A stretch of DNA of 39,016 nt from Candidatus Methanophagales archaeon (GTDB lineage: Archaea; Halobacteriota; Syntropharchaeia; Alkanophagales; Methanospirareceae), in assembly GCA_030602585.1 (NCBI GenBank), contig JAUVZJ010000014.1, positions 1 to 39,016 of the forward strand, given 5' to 3'. The notes below the pieces were generated by a model that saw only the letters and a program-made list of their open reading frames with translations, was not told where the DNA came from and searched no databases. Positions 17,752 through 25,269 of this stretch are shown here, in pieces. Position numbers and translations under genes: made by a program. Numbering within the stretch: the stretch's first letter is position 1; every line of letters starts with the position of its first letter.

Positions 17752-19533
17752 ATGCTAATAGAACTCGCAATATTGGTATTTGGATTACTCGCGTCATACC
17801 TCTTCCTCCGCTTAGTTTATCCAGACCAGGAACTGACAAAACTCATAGTCTCAACGATTACCATATTCATGTGCTTTATGATATTATCCGGCTATTATCT
17901 TGACCGCTTTGGTCTTCCGCTGTTTTCGGTATATACCTTGAGTATATTCTTGCTATTAGCAGGAATCGCATTATTAAAGAAGCCGCATCTTTTACGTTCG
18001 AGCATAAAAACAGATAAAAAGTTCACACTTGGCTTTGTTTTTATACTTGCTACAGGATTTTTTGTGCATATCCTTCCAGCACTGCCATCATTTTTCCCTG
18101 TTGGTAGAAATTGCGATACATTTACACATTTCGCAATTACTAAATTCATCGCAGAGCACAATTCATTATTATTTGGGGACACACCTGCATATTCCTTATT
18201 TCCGGGCTTAAATAATTATCCGTTCGGGACACACTTGAATATTGCCTTCTTTTCAAGATTGTTTAATCTTGATCCCGTAACTGTGATTTACCCTTTCGTT
18301 GTTTTATTCTCTGTCTTGACCGCAGCTATGTTGTATGGGATGGTAGTTGAGTCAAAAGCGGGTGATAAGTTTTATGGGGTCTTTCCTGCATTTGTTGTTT
18401 TAGCATTTTATCTCCCCGTGTATATGCTGCGGGTAATGGGCTGGTGGCCACAGGTATTCGGTATATTTCTTGCGGTTGCATTTATCTGGTTACTTCTGGA
18501 TTATGTCAAAAAACCAACTATAATTGGATTATTACCACTGGTTCTCATAGAAATTGCAATAGTATTCACGTATATTCATTGGGTAACGATTGTAGGGCTA
18601 ACTCTCTTTTTGGTAATACTATTCATGACAGACATCTCAAAAAAAGAAAAGGTGCTCCATCTTGTGGTGTTTTCTTTAATTGTGGGTGCGTTTACGATAA
18701 GCTATGCGTTGATAATGATAAAATGGGCGGGAATGGGACTTGGGGTTAGTAAAGAGGCTTTACATTGGACATATATAAGATTTTTACCTTTTGATTTCTT
18801 TGGCATACGAGTCCTGGAATCGCATACGCTCTTTTTTGATATAATTAATAACGCTTGCACGTTATTCTTCATAATCTCGATATTAGGTGCGATAAAAAGT
18901 TATATTGACAAAAAGAATAGATTATTGCTTTTCTTTTTCTTCGCTTCGCTCTTACAAACTTTTTTACTTCTCATAGGCGTGCTTTTCTTTGACCTGCGAG
19001 CATATCCCTATGCAAAGCAGTATTATATGCTATCATATCCAGCTGCAATATTCTTCTTTACAGGATTAAAAGATTTTATATCTCGTTTTAACATTACTCG
19101 TTCTTTAAAAAATTCTACTGCATTCAAAGCAATATTTATAATAGCATTAATAGCTATTGTTGTTGGTGCGGGGCAAGTCATGTCAATCGGCGTGAAGGCG
19201 ACAGGACATCAGGAACTCGTGATAGCACCAGACCAGTATGACGTAGCATTATGGTGCAAGAATAATTTGCCTGCTGGTAATCTGACATATTTTGCGGAAA
19301 CGCCACAGTCGTTTCTGTTTTACGTTGCGTCTGGGCATCCACCGAGTTCTCCCGAGTTAATACACGGCGTTGATATATCAGCTAAATTTAAAGAATGGGC
19401 AACAACAGCAGAAAAGGGAGATATTGTTGTAGTTCTTAATAAAGATAAGATAGGTTTAATTGATGAAAGCGAATATGATATAATTTATGAAAGAGGGAAT
19501 GCGGTGGTATTAAGTAAAAATAGGTATTTTTAG
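17752..19533 (+). CDS. multi-spanning membrane protein, GT-C glycosyltransferase-like
   Basis: A 593-residue protein with about 13 hydrophobic segments covering residues 1-490 and a soluble C-terminal part of about 100 residues (from QELVIAPDQYDVALWCKNN). An acidic/histidine motif NCDTFTHFAITKFI at about 123-136 follows the third or fourth membrane segment, where GT-C enzymes such as oligosaccharyltransferase STT3 and ArnT-like proteins keep the catalytic Asp in the first outer loop. YPFGTHLNIAFFSRLF follows, which also recalls GT-C families. It stands alone on the plus strand between minus-strand glycan genes. A role as polyprenyl-phosphate-sugar-dependent glycosyltransferase on the outer membrane face is inferred. 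Confidence 0.65.
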   Translation: MLIELAILVFGLLASYLFLRLVYPDQELTKLIVSTITIFMCFMILSGYYLDRFGLPLFSVYTLSIFLLLAGIALLKKPHLLRSSIKTDKKFTLGFVFILATGFFVHILPALPSFFPVGRNCDTFTHFAITKFIAEHNSLLFGDTPAYSLFPGLNNYPFGTHLNIAFFSRLFNLDPVTVIYPFVVLFSVLTAAMLYGMVVESKAGDKFYGVFPAFVVLAFYLPVYMLRVMGWWPQVFGIFLAVAFIWLLLDYVKKPTIIGLLPLVLIEIAIVFTYIHWVTIVGLTLFLVILFMTDISKKEKVLHLVVFSLIVGAFTISYALIMIKWAGMGLGVSKEALHWTYIRFLPFDFFGIRVLESHTLFFDIINNACTLFFIISILGAIKSYIDKKNRLLLFFFFASLLQTFLLLIGVLFFDLRAYPYAKQYYMLSYPAAIFFFTGLKDFISRFNITRSLKNSTAFKAIFIIALIAIVVGAGQVMSIGVKATGHQELVIAPDQYDVALWCKNNLPAGNLTYFAETPQSFLFYVASGHPPSSPELIHGVDISAKFKEWATTAEKGDIVVVLNKDKIGLIDESEYDIIYERGNAVVLSKNRYF

Positions 19534-19555
19534 TAAGATGAAAAAATAGTTTAAT

Positions 19556-20047
19556 TTAAACACCTCCAATAATCTCTCTGATTATGCCATAAGTAGTAAA
19601 AATAACTGAAATATTATGTAAGATTATAGAACCAAATAATACTTTAAATCCATATTGCTTGTAAATCCTTTTAAATATTCCATATCTTCGATGTATTAAA
19701 AATACAATGTATAAGATAAAGAAAAGAATTATGAGGATATAATATTGATATATTAGTGAGATACTAAAAAGCGTAATGATGCCCAAAAAACCCGCAATAT
19801 AACCAAAAAACCATTTTTTATTCTTTTTATGTCTTCGGTATTGTGTTTCTGCCCTGCCGTTTCTAATATTTTGTTGCAAATATGCTTTGAGAGAGGTCCT
19901 ATGATGGTGATATACATATGCATTACTAACACACATATTATATCTATATTCTTTCGCTTTTTCCCAGAAATATGTGTCTTCCATAGAACTCCAATTTGGA
20001 AATTTAACATCCAATACTATTTTTCTCTTCACACCCCAGTTTGACAT
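19556..20047 (-). CDS. C-terminal half of a split family 2 glycosyltransferase
   Basis: A 163-residue frame that continues, without missing residues, the GT2 domain begun by the upstream gene. It begins MSNWGVKRKIVLDVKF, has the acceptor-site SMEDTYFWEKAKEYRY with the ED motif, then HHHRTSLKAYLQQNIRNGRAE, the helix that precedes the membrane part in GT2 proteins, and two or three hydrophobic segments. Its ATG overlaps the stop of the first half (TGATG). The bases GGAGGTGA at 20051-20058, a perfect anti-16S match, lie six bases (from GGAGG) before this ATG, so separate translation by coupling is plausible. A frameshift mutation or sequencing error is the alternative. Confidence 0.75.
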   Translation of the reverse strand: MSNWGVKRKIVLDVKFPNWSSMEDTYFWEKAKEYRYNMCVSNAYVYHHHRTSLKAYLQQNIRNGRAETQYRRHKKNKKWFFGYIAGFLGIITLFSISLIYQYYILIILFFILYIVFLIHRRYGIFKRIYKQYGFKVLFGSIILHNISVIFTTYGIIREIIGGV

Positions 20048-20520
20048 CAGTCACCTCCATGTCGTCCGTACCTAATAACATTTAATTCCGCACCTTCATT
20101 ATATATACTTTCATATATTGCACCCACGCATTTATAAAACAATCCATTGTCTGGATATGTTTTTACTTTTCCAAACAGTATATCGCAATTTTTCTTAACA
20201 AAATCGTTGTAAAAATTTTCAACCCAATCATTTGGAGGGATACAATCCGCATCTAGGTAAAAAACGAGTTCTGTTCTTGCCAGTTCTGCACCTATTTGGC
20301 GTCCTCTGCCAACACTACATTTCTCTATATGTAGCATCAAGCGGCCTTTAAACTTTTCTTTGTATTTCTCAACAACTTTTATTGTGCCGTCTGTGGATTT
20401 GCTATCAACAACTATGACTTCAAAGTATGAAACCGTTTGATTTAGCAGTGATTCTAAGATCTCCTCGATGTCTCGAATTGCATTTTTTTCGTTGATAACC
20501 ACCGATACTTTTCTTAACAA
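20047..20520 (-). CDS. N-terminal half of a split family 2 glycosyltransferase
   Basis: A 157-residue frame holding the nucleotide-sugar-binding half of a GT-A fold. It shows SVVINEKNAIRDIEEILESLLNQT, FEVIVVDSKSTDGT (33-46), and the metal-binding D90-A-D92 in FYLDADCIPPNDW. The frame stops at RYGRHGGD, exactly where relatives continue into the acceptor domain, which is found in the next frame. The gene abuts the upstream GT2 (stop and start contiguous). If the two chains associate they could form one active enzyme; otherwise this is a broken gene. Confidence 0.75.
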   Translation of the reverse strand: MLRKVSVVINEKNAIRDIEEILESLLNQTVSYFEVIVVDSKSTDGTIKVVEKYKEKFKGRLMLHIEKCSVGRGRQIGAELARTELVFYLDADCIPPNDWVENFYNDFVKKNCDILFGKVKTYPDNGLFYKCVGAIYESIYNEGAELNVIRYGRHGGD

Positions 20521-21492
20521 TTATATCACTCCTCTCACAAATCCAACAAACGTCCAAAATGATTTATAATAAACAATTCCTGGGAGCAAGATAATTTTCC
20601 ATGTAACAAGCCCTCTCTTTATCGCTCGATAAAGCATGAATGAAAATAGTCCAATCATTGGAATTAACGATATTAGCAGATATTTAAGTAGAAATCCATG
20701 TATTAACATTATTAAAATTACAAACGGAAGTAGTGTAATATAACCTGCTCCAATTATCTTAATAAGATTTATTTTAAGATCAGCTTTTACGTATTTCAAA
20801 TTTGCCAATGGCTTTCCATACCACATAGATTTTTTCCAATACTCTTTAAATGTTTGTTCCTGCTTCTCCTCCATTGTCATAGTATCAACTATTGGAAATA
20901 AATAGCCTTGCTCTTCAAGCTCTTTTTTAACTTTTGTCTGCTTCTTCCAATACGGCATATCTTCACCAGATTTTAGGTCTTCATCATACCCTCCGATTTT
21001 CTCATGAATTTCTTTTTTAAATGCTTTAATACTGATGCCCGGCAAATTATACACAGGTATTTCAAACGTAATATTCTCATGCAGGACTATCAAATCTGTG
21101 AAAATTGAATCTGAAGACGATTTTATCAAATATCTTGCTTGCACACCCATTACTTCATCCGATTTATTGAATGGCTCTACAATCTTCTCGATAAAATCCA
21201 CGGGAATTATGACATCAACATCAACATTGGTAATAATTTCACCTTTTGCATTTTCAATCCCAGAGTTCCTTGCAACTCCAACCCCCATAGGCTCTTGATG
21301 AATCACTCTGAATGGAAAATTTGATTTCTTTTGATATTCTTCTATTATATCTTTCGTTTCATCATCGGAGCTATCAACCACCACAACTTCTATATTGGGA
21401 TAAGTTTGGCTCAATATACGGTCCAAGCATCTCCTTATCGTATTCTTTGCATTTCGACTAACAACTACTACTGAAACAAGTTTTTTACCCAT
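20521..21492 (-). CDS. glycosyltransferase family 2 with C-terminal membrane segments
   Basis: A 323-residue GT2. The N-terminus has VSVVVVSRNAKNTIRRCLDRILSQ and EVVVVDSSDDETKDI. Metal site TNVDVDVIIP lies near residue 92, and KSGEDMPYWKKQ is the acceptor-side ED motif. KEYWKKSMWYGKPLANLKY is followed by two or three transmembrane helices at about 238-322. It sits two bases after the methyltransferase gene in a minus-strand operon starting with the GDP-mannose dehydratase. The donor sugar is unknown. Confidence 0.83.
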   Translation of the reverse strand: MGKKLVSVVVVSRNAKNTIRRCLDRILSQTYPNIEVVVVDSSDDETKDIIEEYQKKSNFPFRVIHQEPMGVGVARNSGIENAKGEIITNVDVDVIIPVDFIEKIVEPFNKSDEVMGVQARYLIKSSSDSIFTDLIVLHENITFEIPVYNLPGISIKAFKKEIHEKIGGYDEDLKSGEDMPYWKKQTKVKKELEEQGYLFPIVDTMTMEEKQEQTFKEYWKKSMWYGKPLANLKYVKADLKINLIKIIGAGYITLLPFVILIMLIHGFLLKYLLISLIPMIGLFSFMLYRAIKRGLVTWKIILLPGIVYYKSFWTFVGFVRGVI

Positions 21493-21494
21493 AT

Positions 21495-22367
21495 TTATCC
21501 ATTGCTCTCTTTGTGATTGTGTTTAAAACATCTAACAATGAGGGAACTATATAACAGATTATTGAATAAACATCCTGCATATTTTTCATCAATTTTTAGC
21601 AATTTGTAATAATTTATGGGTAATTTTACTCCAATATTTGATAATACTTTATTTGTACTTCTTGTGACTTTATCAATATCCAGCTCATGCTCCTCCAAAA
21701 AGCCAATCAATTCATTTTTTGAGAACTCAAAAACGTGACGTGCTCCAGTATATTCGGGTCTTTCACGTTCATACCATGATTCGGCAGGCAAAAAACGGTC
21801 TTCAAGATCAATATCCTCAATAGAGGAAAATTTAGGGGCTTTATTGAAATTTATACCATCTCGATTTGGTGTGGAAAGAATAATCATTCCTTTATCCTTC
21901 AATACTCTTTTTATCTCCTCTATTAATACGCCAGGGTTGTACATATGTTCTATTATCTCTGTTGCTACAACACAATCGAAAACATCATCATAGAAAGGCA
22001 AATCGCATGCATTGGCAAGTATAGAGGAAGAATTTATCTTATTAATACTTGCTTTCTCATTAAACCATTTAAGAGTTTTTAGCTTTATATCCACTGAATA
22101 TACATCAAATTCATAGAAGATTAATGAAAGAGATATATTTCCTCCGGCACACCCCAAATCCAAAATTTTTGATTTCTTATGCAAATTTAATTCTAAAATT
22201 AACTCTATTATTCTCCTAATCCTGCTTTCATAAAAAAATCTGTTCTTTGACTTTACGTCAGAATATAATTCATCTTTTTCTGATTGTATGTATTCTGCAA
22301 AGTCATTTAAGTATAGCGGGAGTTCAAATCTGAGTTTTAAGTCTTGTTTTAATATTTTCTCTTTCAT
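21495..22367 (-). CDS. SAM-dependent methyltransferase, class I
   Basis: A 290-residue protein. After a helical N-terminal region of about 65 residues, motif I ILDLGCAGGNISLSL begins near residue 69. VYSVDIK (motif II), ANACDLPFYDDVFDCVVATEIIEH and NPGVLIEEIKRVLKDKGMIILSTPNR (Methyltransf_11 pattern) follow. The start overlaps the dehydratase stop by ATGA. It probably methylates a sugar, or acts in synthesis of a modified deoxysugar, by context only. Confidence 0.82.
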   Translation of the reverse strand: MKEKILKQDLKLRFELPLYLNDFAEYIQSEKDELYSDVKSKNRFFYESRIRRIIELILELNLHKKSKILDLGCAGGNISLSLIFYEFDVYSVDIKLKTLKWFNEKASINKINSSSILANACDLPFYDDVFDCVVATEIIEHMYNPGVLIEEIKRVLKDKGMIILSTPNRDGINFNKAPKFSSIEDIDLEDRFLPAESWYERERPEYTGARHVFEFSKNELIGFLEEHELDIDKVTRSTNKVLSNIGVKLPINYYKLLKIDEKYAGCLFNNLLYSSLIVRCFKHNHKESNG

Positions 22368-23179
22368 TTCCTTTGCCTCTCTAGCAAATCCAAACCTGCG
22401 ACTTCAAAAGTTTTTTCCACAAACTTTTTTACGCTATAGGCTCCATTAGTTGCTATTACAGAATTATCAGACTCATTTTGCCGTCGCATTAGACACGTAG
22501 GTTCACCATAATCGAAGGCATATTTCAAGTCACTTTTTGGTGTTAAGTTTCCGACGTAAAGTTCTTTTTTTATCTCAAAAGCTATTTCTGCAAAAGTGTC
22601 ATAAATCTTTCTTTTTAGGTGTTCTATCTCTCGTACTGGACTTTCCCGAATAATGAAAACTCCATTGTATGTGTGAACATTGTAACCCTCTTCATACTCC
22701 TTTGTCAACCAATATCCATACAATTTCGCTGCTGCATAAGGGCTTGCTGGTTGAAACGGTGAGTTCTCGTTTAAACTCGATGAATGCCCTCTTCCATATA
22801 ATTCACTTGTGGAAGCCTGATAAAACTTTATTTCCGGATTGATTTGTCTAACAGCTTCTAAAACCCTCGTCACACCTAAACCTGTTACTTCCCCTGTGCC
22901 AATAGGCTGTTCGAAAGATGTGCCTACAAAACTTTGCGCCGCTAAATGATAAATTCCATCGGGTTCCGCAATTTTAATTGCTTCCACCATAGAACTTGCA
23001 TCTACTAAATCCGCAGGAATTAAATTCACCTTCTCAAAAATATCTAAATATTGTAATCTCCAGAAGTTCGGTGTGGAAATTCTCCTGTAAGTGCCATAAA
23101 CTTCGTACCCTTTGTCTAACAGAAATTTCGCAAGATATGCACCATCTTGCCCTGTTATGCCTGTTATTAATGCCTTCAT
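22364..23179 (-). CDS. gmd: GDP-mannose 4,6-dehydratase-like protein, 3' truncated and divergent
   Basis: The N-terminal 165 residues are clearly GMD: GITGQDGAYLAKFLL at 7-21, YRRISTPNFWRL, HLAAQSFVG (78-86), STSELYG around 123-129 and Y148-x3-K152. The reaction would be GDP-mannose to GDP-4-keto-6-deoxymannose. After that the protein departs: the usual LFNHESPRRG is FIIRESPVRE, and the usual DYVEAMWLML is DYGEPTCLMR. It ends at AGLDLLERQRK after 271 residues, about 70-80 short of the family. The substrate-binding C-terminal lobe is therefore damaged. It may be inactive, or a relic kept for translation of downstream genes. The next gene starts within its stop codon. Confidence 0.7.
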   Translation of the reverse strand: MKALITGITGQDGAYLAKFLLDKGYEVYGTYRRISTPNFWRLQYLDIFEKVNLIPADLVDASSMVEAIKIAEPDGIYHLAAQSFVGTSFEQPIGTGEVTGLGVTRVLEAVRQINPEIKFYQASTSELYGRGHSSSLNENSPFQPASPYAAAKLYGYWLTKEYEEGYNVHTYNGVFIIRESPVREIEHLKRKIYDTFAEIAFEIKKELYVGNLTPKSDLKYAFDYGEPTCLMRRQNESDNSVIATNGAYSVKKFVEKTFEVAGLDLLERQRK

Positions 23180-23200
23180 AATAATATCTTCGTTCCCATA

Positions 23201-23212
23201 CTTATATAAATA
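23201..23212 (-). promoter_or_regulatory. TATA box of the GDP-mannose dehydratase operon
   Basis: Read on the minus strand, TATTTATATAAG lies 22-33 bases before the ATG at 23179, suiting a leaderless start. The left end of the insertion sequence (23227) is only 15 bases upstream of it, so any upstream activator site has been replaced by IS DNA. Confidence 0.5.
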
Positions 23213-23382
23213 CGCAACCCCTTATTCAGTATCTCCGAATACTTTTTGTGATGATAACAAAAGAAAAAATTTCGAGCGTTTCTGGTAAATAAAACCGAGC
23301 ATATTCAGTCCTTAAATCCATAGATGCTGGTATAGTCAGCGAATTAAGCGACAGAAAAAGCAAAAATAGTAAAAAAGCGGCA

Positions 23383-24540
23383 TTAACATGCCTGATGTAA
23401 GCTAACCCCATCAATATAGCCAAATTTTTCGATTATCCCTTCATAAATCTCATCTGGAGGAGGATTCTTATCCCTCAGAATACCCTTCTCTTTGAGGATC
23501 TCAATCGCTGCAAATACCGCTGCTTTAATTATGCTCCTCCTGAACAGGATATTAACAAATCTCCTGAACGGAACACGCCCTTTGAAGAACTGCCACACAT
23601 TGTACAGCATACACTCAAATACGAAAAGTGCGAATCTTATCATGGGTTTCGACGATTTTGTCTTGATCTTTACCTCATCATGCACTCTGAAGGTGGTTTC
23701 TATGCCCCATCTCTTCTTATAATGCCTCACGTATCTGAAAATCTTATCATATTTGATGTTTGTTGCAAAAACCCAGTCGAAACCCTTATAGTCCGGCAAT
23801 ACCGCAATATACGTGCTTATTTTGTACGTTGTCCTGTCCCTGTTCAGTTTCCCCTGATGCTCGTGCAGCCTCGCACCTTTCTTTAACCATTTCTTGAACT
23901 TGGTGTATTTCGGAACCAGGATTATATAACCAAGTTTGAGCTCTTGCAAGACCTTTATGACGCCCCATGCGTAAAATCCACGGTCAAGAAGGACGATCTC
24001 GATTGGTATGAGTGATTTTACGAATACCAACAGTTCTTTCACGTAATAGTCATTCTCCATGCTTATTTTTGGGATTGGGATGGCGAGAAGGATAAATCTC
24101 AGATCGCCAGATACTATGGACACAACGATGTACTTGTATGAGCCCGTAGCGCCTTTGACACCATTTGTGTAATCGTGAATCCATAGATTCTTTATCTTCC
24201 CGTAAAATGGCTCATGGGTCTCGTCAATCGCTATGATGAATCGCCTCCTTCTTATCTGCCCCTTCACCGCCTCGATGTTTCTCTTCACTACCTTCTTGTA
24301 TTCCTGCAATATCCGGTCGAAGCTGGCACACCCGTCCAGTCGCCAGAATAGTGTGTCTACGTTTGGCAATCCCGGATCAAAACCACTAACACTCTCCACG
24401 TAATCCCTCGCCTGCGCTGCATTCATCAGAAGTTGCACAAATGCGATTGCAGCGTATTTTGCTCCTGTTACTGGATGTTTTTCGCTGAATATCCATCTCA
24501 ACAGCAAAGATACCATGAAATCCATTACTGAATGTCCCAT
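23383..24540 (-). CDS. DDE transposase, IS4 superfamily
   Basis: A full-length 385-residue transposase. The first catalytic Asp is in FIIAIDETHEPFYGK (about residue 104), the second in IVLLDRGFYAWGVIKVL (about 186), and the Glu in YKKRWGIETTFR, which fits the Y-(2)-R-(3)-E signature of the IS4 group. No stop or frameshift interrupts it, so it may be active. It is read in the same direction as the glycan operon downstream and could add read-through transcription to that operon. Confidence 0.88.
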   Translation of the reverse strand: MGHSVMDFMVSLLLRWIFSEKHPVTGAKYAAIAFVQLLMNAAQARDYVESVSGFDPGLPNVDTLFWRLDGCASFDRILQEYKKVVKRNIEAVKGQIRRRRFIIAIDETHEPFYGKIKNLWIHDYTNGVKGATGSYKYIVVSIVSGDLRFILLAIPIPKISMENDYYVKELLVFVKSLIPIEIVLLDRGFYAWGVIKVLQELKLGYIILVPKYTKFKKWLKKGARLHEHQGKLNRDRTTYKISTYIAVLPDYKGFDWVFATNIKYDKIFRYVRHYKKRWGIETTFRVHDEVKIKTKSSKPMIRFALFVFECMLYNVWQFFKGRVPFRRFVNILFRRSIIKAAVFAAIEILKEKGILRDKNPPPDEIYEGIIEKFGYIDGVSLHQAC

Positions 24541-24694
24541 AATGGTAGATTTGTAGCATAATTACCAAAAAGCTTTAATTCCAACTTTAACCATTCACGT
24601 TGGTTCTTTTAAAGAGGTCTATTTGATCCCAATTTTTATGCGAGATTCAAGTATTGTGCAGCACCTTTATTATGCCGGGGGTAAATATACGGCT

Positions 24695-24707
24695 TTCGGA
24701 GATACTG
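24695..24707. repeat. right terminal inverted repeat of the IS
   Basis: TTCGGAGATACTG is the exact reverse complement of the left end at 23227-23239. It marks the transposase-start-proximal end of the element. Confidence 0.7.
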
Positions 24708-24782
24708 CTATCTCTGTCTTCTTTAAACTCAGCAATTAAAATTCCCTGAAAAATTTGGGATGTTTTTTATTCCCTTTTTATT

Positions 24783-25013
24783 ATTATCGAAGATAATAAT
24801 AACGCATACGAGGAGTTAGAGAATTTAAAAAAGATGGAGGGTATATTTAATTGGAAGAAATAGTAAATAAAAAACCTTAAAGATAGAGTAAAGGCCTTAG
24901 AAACAGAGGTATTAGCGATGAAAAGGATACAGGATGTATTGCATAGATGCCAGCGTTATGACAAATCAAAGATTTTTGATTCGTTTAACAACTTCTTCCA
25001 TATCAAATACTAA
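24783..25013 (+). pseudogene. decayed coiled-coil gene remnant
   Basis: One plus-strand frame reads NNNAYEELENLKKMEGIFNWKK, hits two adjacent stops at 24861-24866, and continues in the same frame with NLKDRVKALETEVLAMKR and IQDVLHRCQRYDKSKIFD to a TAA at 25011-25013. Between the halves another frame offers LEEIVNKK, so a small slip is also possible. The second half has a clear heptad pattern. There is no ATG with a ribosome binding site. I do not recognise the family; archaeal antitoxins often look like this, and a PIN-domain ghost lies next to it on the other strand. Confidence 0.4.
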
Positions 25014-25031
25014 ATTTATTATCCCTTTTTA

Positions 25032-25243
25032 TTAATTACTATTTTTCTTTGTTATTTCTTCAATTACCTCATCACTGATCCATATTTTTCTTTCCCTCAT
25101 ATTCTTTGTAATCTCTGCAAGCGTTTGGTTCACCATTCCTCTTTCGATACTTTCATGAACTAAAGCAAAGCAAGAGAGCCAACAACTTTTAATTACGATA
25201 GTGCAATTAAAGGACCGGAATCAGAAACAATTATCGTCCACAA
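25032..25243 (-). pseudogene. remnant of a PIN-domain (DUF3368-like) toxin gene
   Basis: From a TTG at 25241-25243, nine bases after GGAG, the minus strand reads TIIVSDSGPLIALS, the typical PIN-domain start with the first catalytic Asp. An immediate stop is followed in frame by LKVVGSLALL, and after a frameshift by ALVHESIERGMVNQTLAEI and ERKIWISDEVIEEITKK to a TAA. The second part matches the C-terminal end of DUF3368 PIN proteins (GTLGxLLxAKxxGxI ... GxWISDExxxE). About 75-90 middle residues are gone. The gene is dead. Confidence 0.65.
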
Positions 25244-25269
25244 GAGCAATTACTCCTTATCCTTACCTC

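Larger units (their letters stand above)
23227..24707 (-). mobile_element. insertion sequence with 13-bp terminal inverted repeats
   Basis: The ends are CAGTATCTCCGAA at 23227-23239 and its exact reverse complement at 24695-24707. They enclose a single transposase gene with about 150 and 160 noncoding bases on either side. Total length is 1481 bases. No matching target-site duplication is visible at the two flanks, so either the insertion is old and flanks have changed, or the true ends lie a few bases off. The DDE transposase with an IS4-type Y-x2-R-x3-E signature suggests the IS4 superfamily, perhaps an ISH3-like group. Confidence 0.75.

Noticed and set aside
24768-25037. Direct repeat of a TCCCTTTTTATTA-type sequence on both sides of the coiled-coil remnant
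   Set aside because: It is short and AT-rich, and no transposase or inverted ends match it; a chance repeat is likely.
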